From: Taenia hydatigena
Lineage: Eukaryota; Platyhelminthes; Cestoda; Cyclophyllidea; Taeniidae
Length of the DNA stretch: 64,000 bases
Assembly (NCBI GenBank): GCA_036345935.2
Contig: JADWOT020000292.1
Location: 248,001-312,000 of the forward strand
Direction of reading: 5' to 3'
The notes beneath the pieces are model-generated. The model worked only from the letters and a program-made list of their open reading frames with translations. It was not told where the DNA came from and ran no database searches. The position numbers and the translations under genes are program-made. Of the stretch, positions 12,745-22,530 are shown in pieces; the first letter of the stretch is position 1, and each line of letters opens with the position of its first letter.

Positions 12745-15047
12745 TACCATGACAGCGAAAGGGCACGACGAAGTTATCGGCCACGGGATGGTGGGTAGTC
12801 TTCCTTATTTTAACGCATCTAAGTGAGCATTGTAAATTGTAGATTAAGACAGATACAAGCTGAAAGCAAGCATTTATGCTACTCCCAACTGGCACTCTGA
12901 AGAGCAATATCCCAGTTTCAGCTAGTTTTGGCACCATTCCTCACTCACACTGACGAACGCTGCATTCGTGTCACCTTCAAATTGACTTCTGCAGCGTTTG
13001 AATGTGTCTTTGGGAGCAAACACGCAACGGAGCCCAAATGCTTAACAGCGAAATTGTCTATTATTCCAATACGTAAATTTATTTTTGGTTTTTTCATACT
13101 ATTACTCCAACCGCAATCGCTTTGTTTCTGTGTTGCATCATTGCTTAAATAGTGAAATGAAAAGCAGGGATGATATCCCTCCACCTTGCATGTAATTGTG
13201 GTCAAATACCACATCGCACACATTAACTTGTGAATACCATGAAGTGATTTGTGCACATTTCGTAGTCTATTCATCCAAACCTCAGTAAACACGCACAATA
13301 TTTACTTCAGCATTAGTATTTGCAATAAGATGGAACAGTAACCATGACCTCTTTACTCATATATTGTACACAAACTTCTCTTTTTTGCAAATAGATTAAC
13401 TGCTGACAATGTTGCGTGTTGTTAGCGTCGTTCAGCAAATTGTTTCCTCCCAATCAATTCGGCCAGCTTCACAACGCGGTTTCTTCATCAACAACCTCTT
13501 ACCGTCGCGAGAAACTGCTGTAGTGAGGAGACTTTCAAAAGAATAGGTAGTGAGTGGGTAGGTGCCTCAATGAAGCCCCTGTTCTTGACAAAGAATTGCG
13601 CTGCAAAGGCGTTGAACAAATTTTTGCAGGCTCTTCAATTACTTGCATGCACAACTGGTTTGACACCTCTATTATCACAACTTCACTCCACCAACCGGGC
13701 AGCAATATCTCGACTCCCTAAGCACGTTATTTCCTCGTAAGACGATGCAGGATGCAAAATCGCTTATTAAACCACACCGCGGATTCCTTTTTCCTGCGGT
13801 TGGATTTCGCCCCAGCAAATAACCGTTGTCGTATTGAGGGGTAGGCGAACGCCAACCAAATAGATTTTCCATGCAGTCTTCTGCCTCGAATGAGAGCAGT
13901 TCTTGGTTTAGGGATCAGAACCGTTCATTGATGACACTTTTCTGCCATTGATGTAAGTTGCCTTCTGAATAATTAACGATGTCGCGCTCTAGTTGGCCAA
14001 TGCAACATGCTGAGAGTTAGTGAAATGCCTTCAATTACTGTGAGACCATGACCAGTTCCGTGCTATCCATGTGATAACCTAGGATCTTCCGAGGCCTTCA
14101 GCTTTCTTCATTACTCCAACAGCACGCCATGCCTTCTGCTTGCTCTCCCACCGTAGTGAAGACGGACGTCATGGACGGCTTGGTTACCTGATTACTCGAG
14201 TTGGGAAGTGGACATAATCCTAGCTCAAGCTCCAGTACCTGGTCATAAAACCAACTACTAGATTACTAAGTACAACAAAGAACACATGTTATGTTTGGCT
14301 CTAGAGCATTGTAAAGGAATAAATTATCTCAAGTTGCTTGTTACAAGCGAAGTTGCGCTGATGAGTGATATCCTCTGCATCAGTGAGGTTGCGCCGGCTT
14401 GGAGAATCGTTGCAAAGCGTCTTCGAAGTGCTTGCTCAAAGGCAAAAATTCGCGAATTTCTTGGTACCAAATTCATTGGTAGAGAAAGGAAACACGAATC
14501 TTGGCAGTTTAAAGCACCTTTCTTAGAGAATAAGAGAATACAGTACACACGATTCCTGCATTTTGAGAGAGCGTGCATTCATGTGTGAAGACGAGAGCCA
14601 CGTCATTTTCATTGTTGCGACAATTAGAGCAACACCGATCTGGTTTTGGATGCTGGAAGGATTAATTAGGATATTATAAGCATAGAGACCTTATTTGGGT
14701 TAGAGTTTAAACCTATTTGCGTTGTCGCCGTGAAGTGCAATCGCAGGTAAAATCAAATGTCATTTTCGTCATTGCGAAGTAGGGAGAACTTGAGATAATC
14801 TAACAGCCGTCCCTCGAATCATCAAAGTAGGAAGTAATAGGAGGATTTTAAAATAATTATGATTTGCCCATATTGTCCATAGTTCGAGTTACAGTTAATC
14901 CGTTTGACAGGTGAATGGTCCATCGTGCGTGCAAAGCTTTTGCATGACCTAGTGAACAAGTGGACTGAAGCACAGCACCTCACGTTCGACTGTTTGCAAT
15001 GCAGTTGCATCATTTTTGTGGCACGTATGAGGACGTCTTGAAATGTC

Positions 15048-15066
15048 GTAAGTAAGTAAGTAAGTG
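15048..15066. repeat. (GTAA)n tetranucleotide microsatellite
   Basis: Four perfect GTAA units followed by an imperfect GTGA unit. Confidence 0.8.
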
Positions 15067-15533
15067 AGTTGTGCATGAGCCTCTAGAGGCAGGCAATCGC
15101 TAACTTAGCATTTCAAACCGGATAATCATTGCTTGTTGGGTTGCATTTAGCAAGGCACATTCTCCTTCGCCACTTCGTGGCATTTCGTCTAAATTTGGAT
15201 GGCGCAGATCTGTAGTCATCTTCAGCCATCCTGGATCGCATTTCACCCCAGGTGTGACCTACTCGTTTTGGGGTTACGGCAACGATTTGCACATAAATGA
15301 TGAACCAGTTCACCTTGTCAAACAAAACTGTTTTCTGCCACAATCACTTAGGTGCCACAGGTGTACTGTTCGGATTGAATTTGATTTCGTGGTCGACTTA
15401 CACTAGTGGAGGCGAATTTGTAAGCGCCGTACTCGGTTGCCTTGTGCATGCAAGATGACTTTATCCATGATGAAAGACTAGAGGAAGGAACCAATTTTGT
15501 GGATATTTCTCCTACTTTACAATGTAACCATGA

Positions 15534-15888
15534 TTGTTGCCTGACGCGAAACCAACTGCAGGAGCATTGAAATCGCGGTTCGATAGAAGCATCAGATGCG
15601 CATTCTGTCTCATCGCTAGAGGTAAACTGCTAGAATGTAATCGTGACATTGGCTCTATTTGCAAAGCAATCGAGTCTGAAATGTCGCAAATAACTTTTGG
15701 TGTTTCAAAATTGGAGAAAAGTGGCGCAGACCATAGCAGAGAGCACCGTGTCGATGAGACAAACATGCGATTCTGCTGTTCTGAAATCAGTGGACCCTGT
15801 TTTAGCGTCACTAGATCAGTGCTGTAAATGTTTCTACCGCCAACCGAGAGCTGCTATTATGCCTGAATCCGACTACATTGGATGGTAG
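15534..15888 (+). CDS. Exon-like open frames, possibly one frameshifted coding region
   Basis: From 15534 one frame is open to 15827, and an adjacent plus frame from 15697 is open to 15888. The first part has coding-like helical composition (LLECNRDIGSICKAIESEM). Near 15700 the second frame takes over with similarly helical composition (a stretch VLASLDQCCKCFYR). This could be a single coding region broken by a frameshift, or two chance frames. An acceptor-like ACTGCAG ends at about 15561, and a donor-like AGGTAAAC lies at about 15619. No family is recognised, and the minus strand is also open over most of this interval. Confidence 0.2.
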
Positions 15889-16890
15889 GCATTGCAGACA
15901 GCCATACTAAGGTGCTGATGGTCTCCCCTTACCCGAATTGGTATCTTTACTGCCATTTACTATACTGCAGAAGCACTCACTGATGTTTCCACCACTACCA
16001 CAAGCATATAATCTTCGCACCTCATACGATCTGCGATTTATAAAGCCATTGTGCAGGTGAGACAGTAAGTTGTAAATGTTGTGAAGCCAAAGCGTTTCGC
16101 AACATCAGCACTTCAAACAGAGGTGATCTACAGAAAGCACAAAATAAGCAGAGAGGAAGTAGGCGAAACGAGGTACTGAGCAATGATGGATGCTCTATTG
16201 TGGTGGCTAAAAGTGCCCCTGTTCCGTGCCACCAGTCCTCCTCATTGTACCTTCAAAAATTTTCGCCCCAGTTTGACTCTTTGTACGATTTGTGCCTGTC
16301 TGCTACACGGGGTTACAAAGTTGGTTCACAGACAGTGAGATCTTCTCGGACAAATTTTTCTATCCATGGGAGGGGCAGAGCAGCACAACGCGCCAGCTAG
16401 AAAATGTAATACGAAGACTTGAATTCGGTAGTGAAGCCTTTAAATTTGCGCGCAGTGCATTCAGAAATAGCCTTGTTCATCAAAAGTTCTACCACCACCG
16501 ACTTATGCTGTGATAATGGAAGGTTAGTGGCAAAAGACAAGTGACCAGCCCACTCACCAGATTCAAGGCGGCAGGCAGCAGCACTGGTAGTGCGTCACCA
16601 AAGCAGAGGGTGCTGGCAATGCTTGTGGTAGACAAGTGACCACAGCATAAATGGAGGGAAGTCAGGTGATGAGACGCTCAGTAGACCTGTAGTGGAACAG
16701 TGGGATGGTGTACATGTTTTAATGCTGCGGTCTGTAAAACTCGATGTTACGATGGAAGCAATGGTGTCAACTAGTCCACCTTACTCGTTTGTGTTACTGC
16801 TTGATCCTTCAAGAATATCTGATCTCGTAAAAAGCCACAACATTGGTATTTCATCTCCCTGTTAACCATAGCCTGATGTTTATGCGCGAG
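15889..16890. other. Unannotated stretch upstream of the 2.7 kb repeat
   Basis: About 1 kb of sequence without a supported gene. Several short overlapping frames occur, none with a recognisable motif. Confidence 0.45.
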
Positions 16891-17566
16891 GGCTTGTGTC
16901 CTGTCCAGCTTCCTACTAGGGTTGCTAGTCATCAAGCCGGACCGCAATGCAGGTGGCTCCGTTAGCCGACGGCTGAGCAAGTGAGGGAGCACCATGTTCG
17001 TGTTCGCCGTGAACAGCTGGCTACCCGGCTGAGAGTGCTGCACACCAGACAAGACATGTTTCTACTTGCACGTGGTCATAGTATTTGATGCAACTTGGTT
17101 TTGTGCTGTGTCAGTGAGCGTAAAGTGCGTGCCATCAGCCAATTAGGAGGAGTTGGAGGGAGAGTGCAGTGCTAGACAAGTGGCTGCGAAAGCCAAGAGC
17201 CCTCCCACTGTCCCAACTACGTACATCATGTCCACGACCGCAACCACTCGCGGTGGAAGGCAGAAAGGCCGTCGGTGGATACCCAATTCGAGTTTCAAAC
17301 AGTTAAAAAAGTGCCTTTCATCATGCTATTTTTTCAATGCTTAGCTCTAGCAGCTATCTCTACAATAGCACGAGAACAAAGCGCTTTCTCCTCAGCCTCT
17401 CCTCCCTTCCTCCTCCCAACAAGCGTGCTCATCTGCCCACGACATTGCATGGCATTGAGGACTTCTGCTAGAAACAAACTGCGAGCATAGTAGTCCTCCA
17501 ACTCGCTGAACTTATATTCAATTACTTAGGGCTGCACCATCACTTGCGCGATAATCAGCGACGATT

Positions 17567-17965
17567 TCACGATTCCAAGCACACCCAAACCATCAGTTCT
17601 TCTCTCACTACCAAAACACCTATTTTCATCAAGTGCTGAACTTGTCTACTCTCAGATCTACTGATAGTAGTCTGTGAGGAAATACGGTTGAAGTGAGCTT
17701 GACAGAGCAGTTCATGGGTTAAGTCAGTCAGGTAATGCGCCCTAATGTAGTAAGACCTCCGGGAGTGCCAAACCGCTCTGGACTTCATGCCACTGAGAGG
17801 TTTCAAGTGAGGTGTGATTTGCCTCAAGTTACTGGTCAATGGAGTAACTTTTGTGGGAACACGAACTGATTGCGTTAGAGATGACTTGTGTGCCGGTGTA
17901 GCTCGACACATCTCACCCTTCCCCCACATCCACCCATCATGCATTGTGATAGAATGTTGAAGCAC
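17567..17965 (-). CDS. 132-codon frame conserved in both 2.7 kb repeat copies
   Basis: An ATG-initiated minus-strand frame of 132 codons has an equal-length counterpart at 56534-56932, with about ten amino acid differences. It is moderately basic, with many serines and threonines (SLTQSVRVPTKVTPLTSNL) and no transmembrane segment or recognised domain. Conservation of an uninterrupted frame in two copies that have drifted by several percent is mild evidence of coding, but the changes are mostly amino acid replacing. I do not recognise the product. Confidence 0.25.
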   Translation of the reverse strand: MLQHSITMHDGWMWGKGEMCRATPAHKSSLTQSVRVPTKVTPLTSNLRQITPHLKPLSGMKSRAVWHSRRSYYIRAHYLTDLTHELLCQAHFNRISSQTTISRSESRQVQHLMKIGVLVVREELMVWVCLES

Positions 17966-18010
17966 ACAACCCCTTTGATGTTGTCGCCTGCATTATGAGT
18001 GTGTGCTCAC

Positions 18011-18037
18011 GGCGTAATTGGAAAATGCAATTACGCC
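18011..18037. other. Perfect 10 bp hairpin inside the 2.7 kb repeat
   Basis: GGCGTAATTG and CAATTACGCC form perfect inverted arms around a 7-base loop. The identical hairpin is preserved in the other repeat copy at 56978-57004. Function unknown. Confidence 0.7.
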
Positions 18038-18450
18038 TCCTCAACCTGCAGTCACAGCAGCTATTCGGCTTGGCTTCGCGGGGCTTGTGTTTGCGTGAAT
18101 TGTGGGTCCACCCTAGGGCGTGACTCTTGGCTCATGTCGGCAGCTCCTCAGCCCTTCTGAACCGTGGTAGCGCGTCATCATCGCCTGCAGTGCGCCAACC
18201 AATTTTCGTGACGGCTATTGACCGACTTCAGTGTCGGCGCGTAGTTTGCAATCCAATTTATCACCTCCTCGAGGCGACAGACTTGCACACTTTCGTGTGA
18301 GGCTTCCTATGCATATGAATGGACTTAAGATTAATCCGATCCACCAATAGTTGATGCTGAAAAGGAGCTTTGATAGTTAGCTCTGCTCCTACCATTATCA
18401 GCGATGATTATTTCAATGCGGCACATTATAGAGCAAGCTAAATTATCAAA

Positions 18451-18945
18451 ATGCGTCGCATGAAATCTTTAGTGTTTGCAAAGGCATTCAAGTCCAGAGC
18501 TTCCACTCTGAAAGTTGGTGTATTTAAGTGGATTCTCACTGCATCTCTGCAAACGAGTCTAGATTGTTGTCTGATTGCTGCCTTTCGTAGTTATGCGGCA
18601 AATGGCCTGCTTATGCTGCAGAGGTGGATCCAAAGCAGACATCCGTGCCACCTCAGGCTCATTGTAGATCTACATGGTGCTGGCAGAGAAGAGTGTGAAT
18701 TCGCCTTACCTACCAAACGTTGGTTCCGTTTGTGCTCTCATCGTAATCAACCAAACCCAACACGGAGGTCAGTAAGAACAGGGTTTGAGGTGAAACTGAG
18801 TGGATGCCAGTACCATGAGTGTAAAACCTTCTACGACAGTTTGGACGCATCCTCGTCTCTTTATGAGACTAAAGGATCAGTGGTTTCTTGCTGTCGACAG
18901 CCTAATAGGCTCCTTCCACCTTCACGACATCACCTCACAGAGTGA
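18451..18945 (+). CDS. 164-codon frame inside the 2.7 kb repeat, broken in the other copy
   Basis: The frame begins with an ATG (MRRMKSLVFAKAFK) and has a basic, cysteine- and arginine-containing composition, with a histidine/cysteine-rich part near its middle (RWFRLCSHRNQPNP). In the sister repeat the same region is split into two frames (57352-57612 and 57558-57809) by a one-base difference and then ends earlier. No domain is recognised. It may be a relic of a gene carried by the repeat. Confidence 0.25.
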   Translation: MRRMKSLVFAKAFKSRASTLKVGVFKWILTASLQTSLDCCLIAAFRSYAANGLLMLQRWIQSRHPCHLRLIVDLHGAGREECEFALPTKRWFRLCSHRNQPNPTRRSVRTGFEVKLSGCQYHECKTFYDSLDASSSLYETKGSVVSCCRQPNRLLPPSRHHLTE

Positions 18946-19059
18946 TGACGTTGATGTTTGCGAGGACACACGCCACCTCAAAATGACCCACTCAGCCCCT
19001 CAATACCTCCCCTCAACCTTAGAACTTATGCTCAATCAGGCTTTGACAACTTCTAGTTC

Positions 19060-19533
19060 ATGACAATGGATGAAAAGGAGAATACAAAACCAAGCACAAT
19101 TGGCAGTTTCCATCTTCCTCAAATGCCTTCAATCTGGCCATTTATCAACATCTTTCACCTTAGGAGGGTAGGTCTTGACACAGCAGTTGAGCTCATGGCG
19201 CAGTCAAAGAAATCTGACCACAAACAATCCTCTACAGGTGTGTACAGACCCTTTGGCAAACATTGGCATCCTGCACAGCGCAATCCCACGAGCCACCTTT
19301 CTGCGTACTGCTCCTCGAGTAGGGATGTTAGTGGCCCCAGCCCCCATTCACACGCAGCAGATAAACCAGCCTCGTCCAGTTCTTTCCATGCAATCCGTTG
19401 TTTAGCATGTGCGCATTCGTCCAACGCCGCCTTGTTCCGAGCTCTGAGCGTGGATGAAACAGCCTACAATTCTGTGACGAAGACGTGGATGGTGGGAGCG
19501 GTGGATGCATGCACAAAACACGGACTCTGTTGA
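19060..19533 (+). CDS. 157-codon frame conserved in both 2.7 kb repeat copies
   Basis: The frame starts at an ATG (MTMDEKENTKPS) and ends just before the right edge of the repeat. The sister copy at 57875-58450 is open for 191 codons, because a TAG just upstream of this ATG is TAC there. Composition is serine- and histidine-rich with several cysteines (FHAIRCLACAHSS). Some differences between copies are silent, notably three in the run AQSKKSD. The complementary strand is also open for 90-98 codons in both copies, so the coding strand is not settled. No family recognised. Confidence 0.3.
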   Translation: MTMDEKENTKPSTIGSFHLPQMPSIWPFINIFHLRRVGLDTAVELMAQSKKSDHKQSSTGVYRPFGKHWHPAQRNPTSHLSAYCSSSRDVSGPSPHSHAADKPASSSSFHAIRCLACAHSSNAALFRALSVDETAYNSVTKTWMVGAVDACTKHGLC

Positions 19534-19792
19534 ATGCTGGTGAGATTGAGTCGTCATTCTTTACTTCAAAGCCCGACTCCTCTCCTTGTCCATAGATGCA
19601 CCTCTGTAATTCGTTGTGTCTATCGCCTTCTAAGCGTAATTTCCTTCACTGCAAATAAATGCTTACCTGCCTTGCAACCGAAGCAGTCGGGTGTAGGGTT
19701 CTGAGTCCACTCACCCACTCACGTTTTCGCATATACGCGTTGTGAGTAGGCACATGTCTTCCACTTAATCAAATTCAAGCAGTCAGACACTG

Positions 19793-20006
19793 ACGTTGGA
19801 ATGGTCTGACAATAAGGTCTTGGTGACAGTTTTCGCAGTTGTGGGTAGGCACATGTCTGCGGAATGTCACTGTGGTGAAATTGACTTTGAGGTGATGGCA
19901 GTGAGAACTGCTTCGGCGGGAATCATTCGGCCTCACGTTGGGGACAGAGGCGTCAATTCACGTTGGAATGGTCTGACAAACAGGCCTTGGTGACAGTTTT
20001 CGCAGT
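19793..20006 (+). repeat. Local direct repeat, about 47 bp unit spaced 167 bp
   Basis: The segment starting ACGTTGGAATGGTCTGAC is present at 19793-19839 and again at 19960-20006 with few differences. A second shared string (GTAGGCACATGTCT) occurs at about 19746 and 19845. This looks like a remnant of a longer tandem duplication. Confidence 0.75.
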
Positions 20007-20275
20007 CAGTACAAATGACTAAGTAGCGTCAATTTACATTCGCCAGTTCACGCAAAGCACCTGCAAAATGGATGGAGTCAATTAAGTGAATGAGGGTCTG
20101 TTCATGACTTCACTCCTGACTGCACAACTACTAGCTGCTTTGATTCGAGCGTCTTAGTCATCTGCGCAATCTAAAATGAAGTTTCAGCATCGTCATGCCC
20201 ACGTGTGCATTCCACACGCAAGGTCTTACAACTTGCAGGTTCGTAGCTAAAACACGCTCCCCTTGAGACGCAGAC

Positions 20276-20657
20276 ATGCCTAGTCAGAGAGCAGTTCATT
20301 TAGTCAACAGCATGTTGATGGGAGGCCGCTTCTACCTGTGCACTCTCCATGATTGCTCAAGTAAAGCCCTACATACTATCCAGGATGACATTTTCTTCAT
20401 GGAAGTCATGAAAGCGAATACGCGGTGGGGAGTTGAACATCGTGGTGCGTTAGCATTACGAGGTCAGCTAGAGTTGAAGAGGAAGTCATTGGAGTTGTTG
20501 AGACGTGGCAGAGTTCTGCGAGAACGTCTGGCAGCAAATGCTTCAGACAGAGCAGATTCACCCCCCATTTGAAGATGCTGATGCGGCGGTTGACAACATC
20601 ACCAATGCTGCACGCCAAGGTGGTACAAGTACACGGTCCAAGTGGTACAACTCCTAA
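20276..20657 (+). pseudogene. Unknown coding-like region with a homopolymer frameshift
   Basis: An ATG frame starts at 20276 and ends at a TGA at 20570-20572 after 98 codons. The second half is a strong basic amphipathic helix (ELKRKSLELLRRGRVLRERL). The stop follows a run of six C. With one C fewer the frame would pass the stop and continue with equally coding-like sequence (beginning FEDADAAVDNITNAAR) to a TAA at 20655-20657. A splice-acceptor-like CTATCCAG precedes the helical part. I do not recognise the protein. The interruption could be a real pseudogene lesion or a sequencing error in the C run. Confidence 0.35.
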
Positions 20658-21669
20658 AGCCACCGGTGAAGGGAGACAAGGTGGGTGAGAAAGCAGTGAT
20701 GCACAAAATGAAGAAAATGGAAGCAGAAGCGGAAGTTTTACGGAATTAATCGTTGCCTTGATACCTAACCACTAGTAAATTTCGAAACTCCGCCATAATT
20801 TTTGGACAATTACGACCACCGAGTCGAGATGACCAACACGGCAGTTCTTCTGAAAACAGGCAGAGGTAACAACTGACTAAAGGAATGCTCCCTAAAAGAC
20901 GCATTTCAGAACGTGGTATAGATTCACAAAGAGTAAGCACTTTGTTGCTGGAACGCATAGACTGTGTGTTCTAACAGATGAGTGCAGCGAACCCGTGCAC
21001 ATGATCTAAAAGCCTATATTGTGCGCCCAGCGACATGTGCACATTGCCACTCTTGTCTAGCTTTGTCCACACTTTTAATTCACCAGTCACCTTTTGCTTG
21101 GCAGAGAGTCTTCGTCCAGAAAGCCTATCCCTACTTTGGAGCAACAACTTCACACACCCACCGACAGTAGTGGGACCTTGGTTTTGAGACAACGTAGACG
21201 CAGCAAGCTGCTCAGACTACTCTTTAATTTGACTGCTTTATTTATTGCTCCCTACCTTCGAAACAAAGTCGTCCCAAGGCCGAGATCGCAAACGAGTGGA
21301 CGTTCCAATCTGCAACTTAAATTAACAATTGCATGAAATTCAATCATAGCCAGGAGATAAGGTCGAGACCTTTGAATCACCAAAACTCGGCTGTTGGAGC
21401 GGTCGGCGTAAGGCCTAAGGTAAAGCGTTTCTACTGCACACCCGGTACCGCTTTGTTGTGCCATCTAGCAGGACCAAAAGGAACCAAGTGCCTACACCCA
21501 CTTACAGAGGATACTGCTCAGCTTCCCGCACACACCCGACCTATCATTGCCGATTTCGGATATGCAGTATGCAATTTCATCCCGCAGAAGTTTGATCATT
21601 TCAGAGGTGGATTGATGTCAAGTATTCATCTTTGGGGAGGCATTGGAACGCTATACCTGCTTAACCCTT

Positions 21670-22530
21670 TGTCAGGACAACGGGCCCACCGAGGATCCCC
21701 GCCCCTTGGATGTATCATTAGTCCCAAGCCCTGCTCTACCTCGAGTATGCACACTATGCCCAAGCACAATGCCTCCTTTCCGCCTTCAGGGTAGTCGCGG
21801 CACGTCGCATCACTGACGGTAAAAAGCCATCCCACCCCAAAAAGCATCTATCCTGATGTCTACTGCTGAGTGCTAAACCCCAGTGGAGCAAAAGAAATTG
21901 CCGCTCACCTTCGACTACCACCCGTCCGGAAAAGCTTCGTCACAATCACCCTCAACGCACCTGCACAACGATGTCGATTAAGTGAACCCGCAATACCACC
22001 TCCACTTCTTCACTAATGCGATAGAAACCACGCAGACATAATTACTAGGCAGCTCTGAAGTGCAAAATGTGCCGGAGAGTAATGGAGGCAGAACCCTATC
22101 TCCACATAACTGTGCTATATCCCGTCCTGTGTTGCACGACTCTGCTCTTGAGTCAGTGTCCCTACAACTAGCGAGCACACTTCTCCCTCCCCGAAGCCTG
22201 TTCCCATACAGGACGAAGCCCCGATTGCAGCTACATTGCCAAGTGGAAGCAGTGCCCTCGCAGCCAAATGTCTCCTTGGTAGCACAGAAACTTGATGACT
22301 AGCATGGTTGACTCGTCGGTGCTTCCCTACAGCCCTGCCTTCGTTGTGATGGCTGAGGCGGAACGTTGATAGGAGAGGAGCACCAAGGACGACGCCCTGA
22401 GATTTCGACAGTAGAACTACCTACGGACATCCGCCATTGTGCCTTCACCGAGTGAGCCGACTCCCAGGCCACGCCAATAGCCTCCATCCCCTTGTGAACT
22501 GAATATGCACGTCTTGCCAGTCCAGGTAAG
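21670..22530 (-). mobile_element. Degenerate TRIM copy spanning the outer edge of inverted-repeat arm A
   Basis: The right part is clear. About 22285-22430 matches the 5' interior of the TRIM family (for example GATGACTAGCATGGTTGACT), and 22435-22530 matches the LTR (CCAGGCCACGCCAATAGCCT). The left part, about 21670-21805, resembles the start of an LTR (GCACAATGCCTCCTTTCCGC), so it is probably the 3' LTR. The middle is too diverged to align by eye. Only the part right of 22062 is duplicated in the inverted-repeat arm B. Confidence 0.5.

Larger units (their letters stand above)
9236..15533. other. Unannotated stretch with only short simple repeats
   Basis: About 6.3 kb without a recognisable gene or dispersed repeat. 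It contains a CA run at 10542-10558, an AGC run at 12725-12744 and a GTAA run at 15048-15066. A serine/threonine/proline-rich frame on the minus strand (12330-12590) is balanced by an equally open frame on the plus strand, so neither is called. Confidence 0.5.
16891..19600. repeat. 2.7 kb dispersed repeat, copy 1
   Basis: This block of 2710 bp aligns end to end with 55854-58512 in the same orientation. By eye the copies are about 95% identical, with scattered substitutions and small indels. The left edge is at GGCTT(G/C)TGTCCTG and the right edge just after CATAGATGCA; beyond these points the flanks are unrelated. No terminal inverted repeats, LTRs or target-site duplications are visible. Three long frames inside it are conserved in both copies or intact in one, and are listed separately. 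It could be a duplicated gene segment, or an interspersed repeat of unknown class. Confidence 0.85.
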
